Source: SAR116 cluster bacterium
Lineage (GTDB): Bacteria; Pseudomonadota; Alphaproteobacteria; Puniceispirillales; Puniceispirillaceae
Direction of reading: 5' to 3'
DNA length: 23,475 bases
Assembly (NCBI GenBank): GCA_002722385.1
Contig: PBLR01000034.1
Span: forward strand, 1-23,475
Shown: in pieces, positions 14,069 through 22,391 of the stretch
Layout: the number at the start of each line of letters is the position of its first letter
Numbering within the stretch: position 1 is the stretch's first letter
Position numbers and translations under genes: made by a program
Notes under the pieces: model-generated
Database searches by the model: none
Seen by the model: only the letters and a program-made list of their open reading frames with translations
Told to the model about the DNA's origin: nothing

Positions 14069-15592
14069 ATGGCCAATCTCATTCTCATTTTAGGGGACCA
14101 GATCAGCCCCCAGATCAGCAGCTTGAAGGCGGCGAACAAGTCTGAAGATATTGTGCTGATGGCAGAGCTGCGGTCTGAGACCGGCTATGTGAAACATCAC
14201 AAAAAGAAAATCGCTCTTTTATTCTCGGCAATGCGGCATTTTGCTCACGAGCTGACAACAGCTGGATGGCAGGTTGACTATCACCGCTTTGATCCCGCCT
14301 CAGCCTGTACCAATTTTACCGATGCGGTTCAACAAGCGGTCAACAGACATAACCCAGGCAAGGTGATTGTCACAAAACCAGGTGAATACCGCCTGGCTGA
14401 GGAGATGAGCGGGTGGGCTGATGTGCTGCCTTGTGCTGTCAGCCTGTGTGAAGATGACCGGTTTTTTGCCACAACAGACGAATTCGCGGCCTGGGCAGAG
14501 GGGCGCAAACAGTTGCGGATGGAATATTTCTACCGTGAAATGCGGCGCAAGACAGGTCTGTTGATGCAAGGGGATGAGCCTGTTGGTGGTCAGTGGAATT
14601 ATGATGCGGATAACCGCCAGCCCCCCAAAGACGGGCTGGTCATCCCGCCACCAACCCGGTTTACCCCGGACGATATCACCAAAGATGTGCTGGCTTTGGT
14701 TGAGGCTGAATTTTCCGATCATTTCGGCGATCTTCAGCCCTTTGATTTTGCTGTGACGGCTGATCAGGCCCGGCAGGTCCTTGATGAGTTTATTGCCCAG
14801 CGTCTGCCCCAGTTCGGCAGCTATCAGGACGCGATGCTGGCAGATGAACCCTTTATGTTTCACGCCCATATCGGGTTTTATCTGAATTGCGGGCTGCTGT
14901 CCCCTCTGGAGGCGGTCACCGCTGCTGAACACGCCTATTTCAGCGGGTCTGCCCCGTTAAACGCAGTTGAAGGGTTTATCCGGCAGATCTTGGGCTGGCG
15001 GGAATATGTGCGCGGCCTGTACTGGCTGAAAATGCCTGAATACAAAACCCTGAACCATCTGAACGCAACCCGTCCCTTGCCGTCTTTCTTCTGGACCGCA
15101 GATACAGATATGCGGTGCCTGAAAACCTGTGTGCAGGACACCCGCAAATTTGCTTATGCTCATCATATTCAGCGTTTGATGGTGCTTGGCAATTTTGCCC
15201 TTCTGGCCGGTCTTCATCCTGATGAGGTGAATGAATGGTATCTGATTGTATATGCTGATGCGTATGAATGGGTTGAACTGCCGAATGTATCAGGCATGGT
15301 TTTATATGCTGACGGCGGGTTGCTGGCCAGCAAACCTTATGCGGCAGGTGGCGCTTATATTGACCGTATGTCTGATTATTGTTCTTCCTGCCGCTATAAG
15401 GTGAAGCAAAAAAACGGGCCAGATGCCTGTCCGTTTAATTATCTGTATTGGGACTTTCTGATCCGGCACCGCGAAAAACTGAACAAAAATCCACGCCTGG
15501 GCATGATTTACCGCACCCTTGATAAAATGGGAGAGGACAAACAAAACACCATCCGGCATGATGCCGCCCTGTTCCTGGATAAGCTGAGCTGA
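14069..15592 (+). CDS. Iron-sulfur bacterial cryptochrome/(6-4) photolyase
   Basis: A 507-residue member of the FeS-BCP family, represented by Agrobacterium PhrB and Rhodobacter CryB, which repair (6-4) photoproducts or act as blue-light sensors. It begins ANLILILGDQIS, as the family does. Cysteines 350, 438, 441 and 454 stand at the same positions as the four [4Fe-4S] ligands of Agrobacterium PhrB (MRCLKTC; SDYCSSC; PDACPFNY), and the His365-His366 pair expected near the lesion is present in AYAHHIQRL. Family knowledge adds FAD and a ribolumazine antenna. Being translated directly after the CPD enzyme favours repair over signalling. Confidence 0.93.
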   Translation: MANLILILGDQISPQISSLKAANKSEDIVLMAELRSETGYVKHHKKKIALLFSAMRHFAHELTTAGWQVDYHRFDPASACTNFTDAVQQAVNRHNPGKVIVTKPGEYRLAEEMSGWADVLPCAVSLCEDDRFFATTDEFAAWAEGRKQLRMEYFYREMRRKTGLLMQGDEPVGGQWNYDADNRQPPKDGLVIPPPTRFTPDDITKDVLALVEAEFSDHFGDLQPFDFAVTADQARQVLDEFIAQRLPQFGSYQDAMLADEPFMFHAHIGFYLNCGLLSPLEAVTAAEHAYFSGSAPLNAVEGFIRQILGWREYVRGLYWLKMPEYKTLNHLNATRPLPSFFWTADTDMRCLKTCVQDTRKFAYAHHIQRLMVLGNFALLAGLHPDEVNEWYLIVYADAYEWVELPNVSGMVLYADGGLLASKPYAAGGAYIDRMSDYCSSCRYKVKQKNGPDACPFNYLYWDFLIRHREKLNKNPRLGMIYRTLDKMGEDKQNTIRHDAALFLDKLS

Positions 15593-15600
15593 TATCTGTT

Positions 15601-15622
15601 GCCAGCTGTTCTGGCTTTTCTT
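15601..15622 (+). terminator. Candidate intrinsic terminator after the photolyase pair
   Basis: GCCAG (15601-15605), a 5-base loop and CTGGC (15611-15615) are followed by TTTTCTT. The stem is short but GC-rich. A second hairpin, ATCAGC...GCTGAT, follows immediately at about 15623-15645. Together they may end the photolyase transcript before the next gene at 15683. Confidence 0.45.
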
Positions 15623-15682
15623 ATCAGCCTCAGCTACAAGCTGATGTGCTTTATTTAGGTTTTCGTTTTTGGTGTTTATGAT

Positions 15683-16609
15683 ATGCCCCTGACCTCGTTA
15701 TCAAAATATCCGGCGTTCGGGGTCCTTCTTGGCCTGTTCGGCGCCCTCATCATCACACCTGACACGTTGTTCATGCGTCTATCAGAGATGGATGTCTGGG
15801 TGATGATGGTCTGGCGCGGCCTGCAAATGGGCGGGTTTTTGCTGCTGGTCTGGCTCGCCTATGCCCTGTTCAGTTATACAGCAGATAAACGCGCTGCCGA
15901 TATGATGGCTCTGTTCAGCTGGCAGGGCCTCACCGCGGTCGGGGCGATTATCTTTGGCGGGGTAACCTTTGTCTATGGTATCGCTGAGACATCTGTGTCT
16001 ATTGTGCTGTTTTCGCTGGCCTGCTCACCTTTGTTCGCAGCTCTGTTCTCGGCTATTCTGTTAAAGGAAAAGACGCATGCCGCAACCTGGATAACAATGG
16101 TTGTCAGCCTTGTCGGCATTGCCCTGACTGTCTGGGGCGGGGATGAGGCGGTGGCTGCCCCAAAGGGATCTGTTCTTATCGGCGCGTTATGCGGATTAAG
16201 TACAGCCGCCGCGTTGGGCCTGAATTTTGTGATGTTCCGGTCTCGCTCAGATATTCCTTTATTGCTGGCAAACGGTTTGGGTGCGTTTATTACTGGCCTC
16301 ATCGGCCTGTTTGTTCTGGGCGCATCTGCTACTGGTCTGTCAGTTGTTTTCACTGGCAATCTTTTGGCCATATCTGTTTCAGGCCTGTTTATATTGCCGG
16401 TTTCTTTCATGGCCCTCACCGCAGCCACCCGCTTTACACGCGCAGCAAATGTCAGCTTATTTATGCTGCTGGAAACCGTATTGGGTCCGGTATGGGTATG
16501 GCTGGGTACCGGTGAACGCCCGGGGCTGTTGACCATATGTGGCGGGGTTATCGTTGTGCTGAGCCTGGCAGCCTATATCCGCTTACTGCTGAAAACAGAC
16601 AACAGCTAA
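15683..16609 (+). CDS. Second EamA-family drug/metabolite transporter permease
   Basis: A 308-residue membrane protein with about ten predicted helices in two EamA repeats. The first begins PAFGVLLGLFGALIITPDTLFMR; a VSIVLFSLACSPLFAALFSAILLKE block closes the first half, and LFMLLETVLGPVWVWLGTGE closes the second, the usual EamA end motif. It differs clearly from the permease at 3414 and is not a recent copy. Substrate is unknown. No strong ribosome site is seen before the ATG at 15683. Its TAA stop overlaps the TAG stop of the convergent GST gene through a shared CTAA. Confidence 0.87.
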   Translation: MPLTSLSKYPAFGVLLGLFGALIITPDTLFMRLSEMDVWVMMVWRGLQMGGFLLLVWLAYALFSYTADKRAADMMALFSWQGLTAVGAIIFGGVTFVYGIAETSVSIVLFSLACSPLFAALFSAILLKEKTHAATWITMVVSLVGIALTVWGGDEAVAAPKGSVLIGALCGLSTAAALGLNFVMFRSRSDIPLLLANGLGAFITGLIGLFVLGASATGLSVVFTGNLLAISVSGLFILPVSFMALTAATRFTRAANVSLFMLLETVLGPVWVWLGTGERPGLLTICGGVIVVLSLAAYIRLLLKTDNS

Positions 16610-17271
16610 AAGACCACTGGCGCATCTCCTGGTTTCCAGGGGGTATATTTATGCATGATGGCCGCAAATCGCTGGCTGGCCAAAAAAGCCTGCAGCCAGA
16701 GATGCACAGCTGGCCAGTCCTGATCATCAAACCAGGTGATATCAGCAATTCTGAACTGCCGCACAAATGGCAGGGCGGCGTAATCAGCCAGTCCTGCCTC
16801 GCTGCCGTTCAAAAAAGGATTCTTGTTCAGACGCGTGTCAATCTGCTTCAGAAACGCGGCCCATTCAGCACGGTGATAACTGGCCAGTTCAGCAGCATCA
16901 GCCTTGTCTTCAGCAAAACGGGCAGAATATTTATATCTGTCCAGATGGGTCTTGAACGGGCCGTCCAGCTGGTCCAAAAACGCCTGCAGGCCTGCCTGGT
17001 CCTGTTTCCATCTTGTCAACCATTGTTCAGGATCGCCGCTCTGCTGTAACGCCCAGAACATGATATCCCGGCTTTCTTCGATAACCTGCCCGTCTGTGCG
17101 TTCCAGCACAGGAACTGTTGCGGTTTCAGATACAGCCAAAAAGGCATCTGGCTTATCGCGTAACAGGATTTCGCGCAATTCAACCTGTAAACCGGCTGAC
17201 TTCACCGCCAGGCGGGCCCGCATCGCATAGGGACACCGCCGGAAGCTCCAGAAAATAGGCAAGCGTTTCAT
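16606..17271 (-). CDS. Glutathione S-transferase family protein
   Basis: A 221-residue protein with an N-terminal thioredoxin-fold domain containing WSFRRCPYAMRARLA (CPYA at residues 13-16), the conserved TVPVL cis-proline segment and the EESRDIMFWAL block that binds glutathione, then an all-helical C-terminal domain. Length and motifs fit a bacterial GST group of unassigned substrate; the cysteine at 13 suggests a thiol-transferase (glutaredoxin-like) role rather than classic conjugation, which is inference. It starts 7 bases after the stop of the HugZ-like gene, so both belong to one minus-strand operon. Its stop overlaps that of the convergent permease. Confidence 0.88.
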   Translation of the reverse strand: MKRLPIFWSFRRCPYAMRARLAVKSAGLQVELREILLRDKPDAFLAVSETATVPVLERTDGQVIEESRDIMFWALQQSGDPEQWLTRWKQDQAGLQAFLDQLDGPFKTHLDRYKYSARFAEDKADAAELASYHRAEWAAFLKQIDTRLNKNPFLNGSEAGLADYAALPFVRQFRIADITWFDDQDWPAVHLWLQAFLASQRFAAIMHKYTPWKPGDAPVVF

Positions 17272-17278
17272 TCTGTAC

Positions 17279-17794
17279 TCAACTTTTCGATAGATGTTCA
17301 GTCAGCTCAAATGCCGGGCCGCTCACACTGAATGCCTGGGCAAAGCCGGTGACCAGAACCCCTTCTTCTGGCTGAACTTCAAACAAATGAAAATCTGTGA
17401 AATTTCGGATCATCTCCATAACCGGGCCATGCACCTCTCCGATTTCATCACAAAGTCCGGCAAAGCGGGGATCATCACGTGACAATTCTGATACCTCAGC
17501 TGAAAACTTCACCCTGACGCGCGCCCATATATTCTGCGAGATGGCTTCATCTTCTATCAGAAAAAACTGCGCTTGTGCCCCGTTGACTAGGGCGCGAATA
17601 TGAGCAGATAAATGGCTTGAATAAATGTAAAAATACCCGTTTCTGCGAATGAACGGGGCATGACCAACATCAGCAAACAGGTTGCTGTCTTCATCAACCA
17701 GAACAGAAATGCCGAGTGTTCTTGCGATAGTGAGAAGCCGGTCCCGCTTTTTCAAGACATTTTTTACCTGTTTTTCATCCATATTCGTCACCAT
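17279..17794 (-). CDS. HugZ-like split-barrel (pyridoxamine phosphate oxidase-fold) protein
   Basis: A 171-residue protein of the FMN-binding split-barrel fold. The segments PFIRRNGYFYIYSSHLSAH (47-65), RVRVKFSAEVSEL (92-104) and DFHLFEVQPEEGVLVTGFA (134-152) follow the pattern of the HugZ/HutZ heme-utilisation family, in which a C-terminal histidine can bind heme iron; His167 is a candidate. Related proteins are often only general PPOX-fold members, so heme use is inference. The ATG at 17794 or at 17782 may be the start; neither has a strong site. It is upstream of the GST gene in an operon and diverges from the DsbA-like gene. Confidence 0.75.
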   Translation of the reverse strand: MVTNMDEKQVKNVLKKRDRLLTIARTLGISVLVDEDSNLFADVGHAPFIRRNGYFYIYSSHLSAHIRALVNGAQAQFFLIEDEAISQNIWARVRVKFSAEVSELSRDDPRFAGLCDEIGEVHGPVMEMIRNFTDFHLFEVQPEEGVLVTGFAQAFSVSGPAFELTEHLSKS

Positions 17795-17830
17795 CTGTGC
17801 TGAGTTATGGTAGGCTGGTCAAGACATGGC

Positions 17831-17853
17831 AGGGGTTCACCCGCCAAACCCCT
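17831..17853. repeat. Inverted repeat in the HugZ/DsbA-like divergent region
   Basis: AGGGGTT (17831-17837) and AACCCCT (17847-17853) form a perfect 7-bp stem with a 9-base loop, with GGC and GCC nearby that could extend it past a small bulge. It lies 29 bases upstream of the DsbA-like ATG and 37 bases upstream of the HugZ-like start. It could be an operator for both genes or a leader hairpin for the plus-strand mRNA. Confidence 0.45.
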
Positions 17854-17881
17854 ATGCCAGAGATAGGCAAATGGAGTGCAC

Positions 17882-18505
17882 ATGACAACCCAGATCACTG
17901 TGGATATCTTTGCCGACATTATTTGCCCGTGGTGTTTTATCGGCAAGACACGACTTGATCAGGCCTTTGCCCGCCGCCCGGACATTATGCCTATCTATCG
18001 ATGGCGCAGTTTTTTGTTGAACCCGTCCATGCCGCCTGAAGGGATGAGCCGTCAGGCCTATCTGACAGCGAAATTCGGTCACGCCGCATCTGCTGTTTAT
18101 GGCCGGATCGCCATGGCGGGCCTTGATGCCGGGATAGATTTCCAGTTTTCGAAAATTCAGCGCACACCAGATACGCGCCCCATACACCAGCTGTTGCTGG
18201 CCGCTGGCCCAGATAGCGAGGCTCTGGCAAACGGCTTTTATCAGGCCTATTTCCTGGACGGACGTGATATTGGCAAATCAGAGGTTCAGGACGAGTTGCT
18301 TGAGGCCTGCGGGCTGAGCCGGGCGGGGTTAGCAGAACAGCTGGCCAGTGCTGAGGCACAAATGGAGATAGACCTTCAAGATTGCCATACGCTTGGCATT
18401 GAAGGGGTGCCGATGATGATTTTCAATGACAGCCTGTCCCTGGCCGGTGCCTACCCGCCTGACATCCTGTTGAATGTGATTGATACAGCCGCGCGCCCCA
18501 GCTAG
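17882..18505 (+). CDS. DsbA-family (FrnE-like) thioredoxin-fold oxidoreductase
   Basis: A 207-residue protein without a signal peptide, predicted cytoplasmic. It starts with ITVDIFADIICPWCFIGKTRL-type sequence: the redox pair CPWC is at residues 15-18, and the cis-proline segment GIEGVPMMIF (172-181) faces it. This matches the FrnE/DSBA-like group (PF01323), which acts as thiol oxidase, disulfide isomerase or related glutathione-dependent isomerase. ATG at 17882 has GGAG 5 bases before it; a GTG at 17876 lies inside that site. Its TAG stop shares CTAG with the stop of convergent mfd. Specific partners are unknown. Confidence 0.88.
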   Translation: MTTQITVDIFADIICPWCFIGKTRLDQAFARRPDIMPIYRWRSFLLNPSMPPEGMSRQAYLTAKFGHAASAVYGRIAMAGLDAGIDFQFSKIQRTPDTRPIHQLLLAAGPDSEALANGFYQAYFLDGRDIGKSEVQDELLEACGLSRAGLAEQLASAEAQMEIDLQDCHTLGIEGVPMMIFNDSLSLAGAYPPDILLNVIDTAARPS

Positions 18506-21500
18506 GCCGCGTTGTCCAGAAGCCCCGCAATATCCTGCAGATATCCCCTCGCCTGATCGGCTCTGGCCTCCTTGGTTTTCAGGTCTGTCTTGATAATCAG
18601 CTTGTGATCTGCCCGTAACTGAACCGCCCCGCCCTGTTTGGCGATCCAGCCGATCAACTGGTCCGGTCGGGCAAAGTGATTATCTTTGAATGATAACGCA
18701 AACCCTTTATCCCCGGCATCCAGCTTCTGGATATTACAGCGCTTACAAAATTGTTTTAATACAACAATTTCCAGCAGGTTTTTGACAGATTGCGGAACCG
18801 GGCCAAACCGGTCAACAAGCTCTGCTGAAATCAGGCTGACATCATCACTTTCAGCAAGTGCGCCTATCCGCCTGTATAAAGATAAGCGCACAGACAAATC
18901 AGGCACATAGGCATCTGGGATCAGCACGCTTGTGCCCAACGTGATCTGAGGTGACCATCCTGTCTCTGCCTCTTCCTCGGCTGTTTCAGCACGGTCAAGG
19001 CGGGCCGCCTCAACCGCCTGCTTCAACATATCCTGATAAAGCTCAATCCCGACTTCCTTTACATGGCCGGACTGCTCATCCCCAAGCAAATTACCTGCCC
19101 CACGGATATCCATGTCATATGAGGCAAGGGAAAAACCAGCTCCCAGCTTATCAAGGGTCTGCATCACTTCAAGGCGGCGACGCGCCTGCGGGGTGAGGAT
19201 CATCTGCGGATCAGTGGTCAGGTAAGCGTAGGCCCGCTCTTTGCTGCGGCCGACACGCCCGCGCAATTGATAAAGCTGGGCCAGACCAAACATATCAGAT
19301 CGATGGATAATCAAGGTGTTGGCAGTGGGAATATCAATGCCTGATTCAATGATATTTGTAGATAATAACACATCAGCTGCCCCGTCACCGAAATCTGTCA
19401 TGGCCTGATCAAGTTCGGTTGCTGACATTTTCCCATGAGCTGTCAGAATTTTCAGATCAGGGACCAGCGTTATCAGGCGATCATAAATGCGGCTGAGATC
19501 AGAGATGCGAGGGCACACCATAAAGGTCTGGCCGCCTCTGAACCGCTCCCGTAAAATCGCTTCTTTCAGGACCACCCCGTCCCAGCAGCCAACAAATGTC
19601 CTGACCGCCAGCCTGTCAACAGGAGGGGTGGCGATGATAGACATATTGCGCACCCCGGACAGAGCCAGTTGAAGGGTCCGCGGAATCGGTGTCGCTGACA
19701 AGGTGAGCACATGGATATCACCCCTCAATTCCTTCAGCCGTTCTTTCTGGGCCACACCGAAATTTTGTTCTTCATCGATAATCAGCAAACCCAGATTATT
19801 GAATTCAATGGATTTTGCCAGCAGGGCATGCGTGCCTACCACCATCTGTACAGACCCATCCTTCAGCCCCGCCTTAATATTGGCCGCTTCCTTAGGCTTA
19901 GCCATTCGGGACAGAGTGGCCACATTCACCGGAAAGCCTTTGAACCTCTCTTCAAACAAGCGGCCATGCTGGCGGGCCAGAAGCGTTGTCGGGGTCACCA
20001 GAGCAACCTGATATCCGGCCATGGCCGCCACAAATGCCGCGCGCAGAGCGACTTCTGTTTTGCCGAAACCCACATCACCACAAATCAGCCTGTCAGTGGC
20101 CCGGCCAGAAGACAGATCTGTCAGCACATCTGAAATCGCGTCCAGCTGATCATCTGTCTCAGGATGGCCGAAACGGGCACAAAATTCCGCAAACACGCCA
20201 TCTGGCGGGCTTAACGGTTCAGCAGTGGCCACTTCACGCTTTGCCGCGATTTTCATCAGCTGATCAGCCATTTCCCGGATCCGGCCTTTGATTTTGGCTT
20301 TACGGGCCTGCCAGCCTGCCCCGCCCAGCTTATCCAGACTCGCCTCGCTGCCTTCCTGGCCGTATCTGGACAGCAGCTCAATATTCTCAACCGGCAGATA
20401 TAATCTGTCACCGCCTGCATAGCTGAGATGAAGACAGTCATGATCGGTACCGTCTGAACGGATTGTCTCCAGCCCCTCATAACGACCAATGCCATGTTCA
20501 ACGTGCACCACCAGATCGCCAGCTTCAAGCGAGGATACCTCACGCAGAAAATCATCTGCACGGCGCCGCCCCTGCGGGCGCGAGCTGCGCACACCAAAGA
20601 CATCCTGTTCAGTGATCAGACAGGCAAACGGACTTTCAAACCCAGCTTCAACAGGCGAGAGCAGCGCATAACACCCAGACGAGCCAACCTGATCCAGCCT
20701 GTCTACTTGTGTAATAGCGGCCTCCAGATGCCCGCCAATCAGCTCTGTCATCCGCGTGAGCGACCCTGTTGATGCGGCGGTTAAAATGACAGGTCTTGTC
20801 TGGACAGCCTGGCGGATATGCTGCGCAGCAGCGACCGATGGAGAGGCCTCACTTGCTGCCCCTGCCCCGAAGGTCGGCCCAAGGCGCGCGCCTGTGTCAC
20901 TGTCAGACGCTGCTGTCTCTGGTCTGCTGAAGCCTGACAGGATTGTGGTTTGGCCTTCAGCGTGAAAGCTGGTGACCTCTGCTGATGTCAGATACATCTG
21001 CTCCGGCGGCAAAGGCCGGTAGACTTGATCCTGTTCAGTGCCAACCGCTTCCATTCGGGCCTGATAAAAGTCAGCAATTTGGTCCAGCCGGGCCTGCCAC
21101 ACCGCCTCTGCATCAACATCAAACAGATACCGCCATTCAGGCAGTTGGTCATGAACAGACAACAGCCCATCATGTAACAGAGCCAGCCAATGTTCCAGAC
21201 CGGCGGTCGTCTGGCCAGCAGAGACCGCTTCATAGATATGATCGCGGGCCGCACGGCCGCCAAATTGTTTCAGATAACCCTGCCGGAAGCGTGTGATCGT
21301 ATCCTCATCAAGCAGATATTCATGAGCCGGCCGGATATCCACCTGGCTAATAGCCGCCTCAGATCGCTGGCTGAGTGAGTCAAAGAATTTTATCGATTCA
21401 ATCTCATCACCAAAGAAATCCAGCCTGACCGGCAGCTGATCTGTATGCGGATAGATATCCAGAATGCCGCCGCGAACAGAATATTCACCATATTCCCGCA

Positions 21501-21966
21501 CGGTCTGTGTCCGCCGGAAGCCGTTACGCGACAGAAACGCCGAAATCGTCTCTTGTGTGATGGTCTGGCCGGCCTGTAGGTTAAGTGAGGTATCCGCAAA
21601 ATAAGATAAGCGCGGCAGTTTCTGCAGCCAGCCATTCACCGTGGTCAGCAAGACAACAGGTTTACCGCCGGTCTCAGAGTCAAGAACAGCAAGCCGTGAT
21701 AACGTCTGGACCCGCTTTGCTGTGATTGTTGAATGGGCTGACACCCGGTCATAGGGCAGACAGTCCCAGGCAGGCAGAGACACCACCTCAATCTGATCAG
21801 ACAACGCCAACAATCCGGCTTCTATCCGGGCCAGACGCACATCATCACGGGCGATAAAAACCAGCCCGTCAGTCTGTTCAGATAATTGGGCCAGCACCAA
21901 CGGAATGACCGCATCAAGACAGCCATAGATCTGTTTTGATAAATTTATTTTATTTATAAATTTCAT
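18502..21966 (-). CDS. mfd: Transcription-repair coupling factor
   Basis: A full-length Mfd of 1154 residues (Escherichia coli: 1148). It removes RNA polymerase stalled at DNA lesions and recruits UvrA. Visible parts: N-terminal UvrB-like module (LPAWDCLPYDRVSAH about 64-78; GEYSVRGGILDIYP 160-173); an Ala/Ser/Gly-rich linker about 350-382; the polymerase-interacting domain with DLVVHVEHGIGRYEGL at 484-499; translocase motifs GDVGFGKT 630-637, DEEQ 731-734, SATPIPRT 757-764 and RGRVGRS 902-908; and a C-terminal TRCF domain. The ATG is 4 bases after the sdhE stop with no Shine-Dalgarno site, so it is probably coupled to sdhE. The first ten codons are extremely AT-rich. Confidence 0.97.
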   Translation of the reverse strand: MKFINKINLSKQIYGCLDAVIPLVLAQLSEQTDGLVFIARDDVRLARIEAGLLALSDQIEVVSLPAWDCLPYDRVSAHSTITAKRVQTLSRLAVLDSETGGKPVVLLTTVNGWLQKLPRLSYFADTSLNLQAGQTITQETISAFLSRNGFRRTQTVREYGEYSVRGGILDIYPHTDQLPVRLDFFGDEIESIKFFDSLSQRSEAAISQVDIRPAHEYLLDEDTITRFRQGYLKQFGGRAARDHIYEAVSAGQTTAGLEHWLALLHDGLLSVHDQLPEWRYLFDVDAEAVWQARLDQIADFYQARMEAVGTEQDQVYRPLPPEQMYLTSAEVTSFHAEGQTTILSGFSRPETAASDSDTGARLGPTFGAGAASEASPSVAAAQHIRQAVQTRPVILTAASTGSLTRMTELIGGHLEAAITQVDRLDQVGSSGCYALLSPVEAGFESPFACLITEQDVFGVRSSRPQGRRRADDFLREVSSLEAGDLVVHVEHGIGRYEGLETIRSDGTDHDCLHLSYAGGDRLYLPVENIELLSRYGQEGSEASLDKLGGAGWQARKAKIKGRIREMADQLMKIAAKREVATAEPLSPPDGVFAEFCARFGHPETDDQLDAISDVLTDLSSGRATDRLICGDVGFGKTEVALRAAFVAAMAGYQVALVTPTTLLARQHGRLFEERFKGFPVNVATLSRMAKPKEAANIKAGLKDGSVQMVVGTHALLAKSIEFNNLGLLIIDEEQNFGVAQKERLKELRGDIHVLTLSATPIPRTLQLALSGVRNMSIIATPPVDRLAVRTFVGCWDGVVLKEAILRERFRGGQTFMVCPRISDLSRIYDRLITLVPDLKILTAHGKMSATELDQAMTDFGDGAADVLLSTNIIESGIDIPTANTLIIHRSDMFGLAQLYQLRGRVGRSKERAYAYLTTDPQMILTPQARRRLEVMQTLDKLGAGFSLASYDMDIRGAGNLLGDEQSGHVKEVGIELYQDMLKQAVEAARLDRAETAEEEAETGWSPQITLGTSVLIPDAYVPDLSVRLSLYRRIGALAESDDVSLISAELVDRFGPVPQSVKNLLEIVVLKQFCKRCNIQKLDAGDKGFALSFKDNHFARPDQLIGWIAKQGGAVQLRADHKLIIKTDLKTKEARADQARGYLQDIAGLLDNAA

Positions 21967-21970
21967 ATAA

Positions 21971-22267
21971 TTATTTTTTAACTTTAAAGTTATTAATCAT
22001 ATTCATGACACTGTTCTGGAACTGTGGCGGCACCTCTTCATCACCTTGCACCCAGGCCAGAATTTTTGGATCTCCTGCTTCCAGCAAAGCTTCAAACATA
22101 TCCAATTCCTCGTCACTGAGATCAGGCAGATAGCAGGACGCAAACTGACCCAGCAACAGGTCTGTTTCTTTCATACCTGTATAGCTGGCCCGGTAGATCA
22201 GTTTTTTGATGCGGGCCTGACGTGCCGGCAAAGCGTTGCCGTGCGGCGGGGCGGGTGTTTCTGACAT
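21971..22267 (-). CDS. sdhE: Succinate dehydrogenase flavin assembly factor (SdhE/DUF339), variant RGxxE motif
   Basis: A 98-residue protein that aligns with SdhE: KKLIYRASYTGMKETDLLLG at 21-40, then LPDLSDEELDMFEALLEAGD and a DPKILAWVQG end block. SdhE helps attach FAD covalently to SdhA and related flavoproteins. The normal RGxxE motif reads T30-G-M-K-E34, so the arginine important in characterised homologues is threonine here. AAGGG lies 7-8 bases before the ATG. It sits between divergent recG and downstream mfd, the arrangement common in Alphaproteobacteria, and its stop is 4 bases from the mfd start. Confidence 0.88.
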   Translation of the reverse strand: MSETPAPPHGNALPARQARIKKLIYRASYTGMKETDLLLGQFASCYLPDLSDEELDMFEALLEAGDPKILAWVQGDEEVPPQFQNSVMNMINNFKVKK

Positions 22268-22391
22268 TGATTAACCCTTCTGATCAGCGTTAAGATAGGC
22301 TGCTGTCTTTATGTCGATACGGTCTGGGTCTGTCCATACCAAAAAAAGACATAAGGGCTGACAAAGCCTTGTAACAGATTTGTGCTCGCAT
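22268..22391. promoter_or_regulatory. Divergent promoter region between sdhE and recG
   Basis: A 124-base gap must carry promoters for both directions. On the minus strand TTGTCA, a 17-base spacer and TGGTAT form a weak promoter candidate for sdhE-mfd. CTTTATGTC near 22306 is nearly the reverse complement of GACATAAGG near 22348. Neither is strong enough to call as a defined site, and the recG start has no Shine-Dalgarno sequence. Confidence 0.3.

Noticed and set aside
3414..16609. The two EamA permeases as a duplicated pair
   Set aside because: Their sequences are clearly different outside general fold motifs, so a recent duplication is not supported.
19700..20300. Long plus-strand open frames opposite mfd
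   Set aside because: They lie wholly antisense to well-conserved mfd helicase motifs and have no ribosome sites or domain features.
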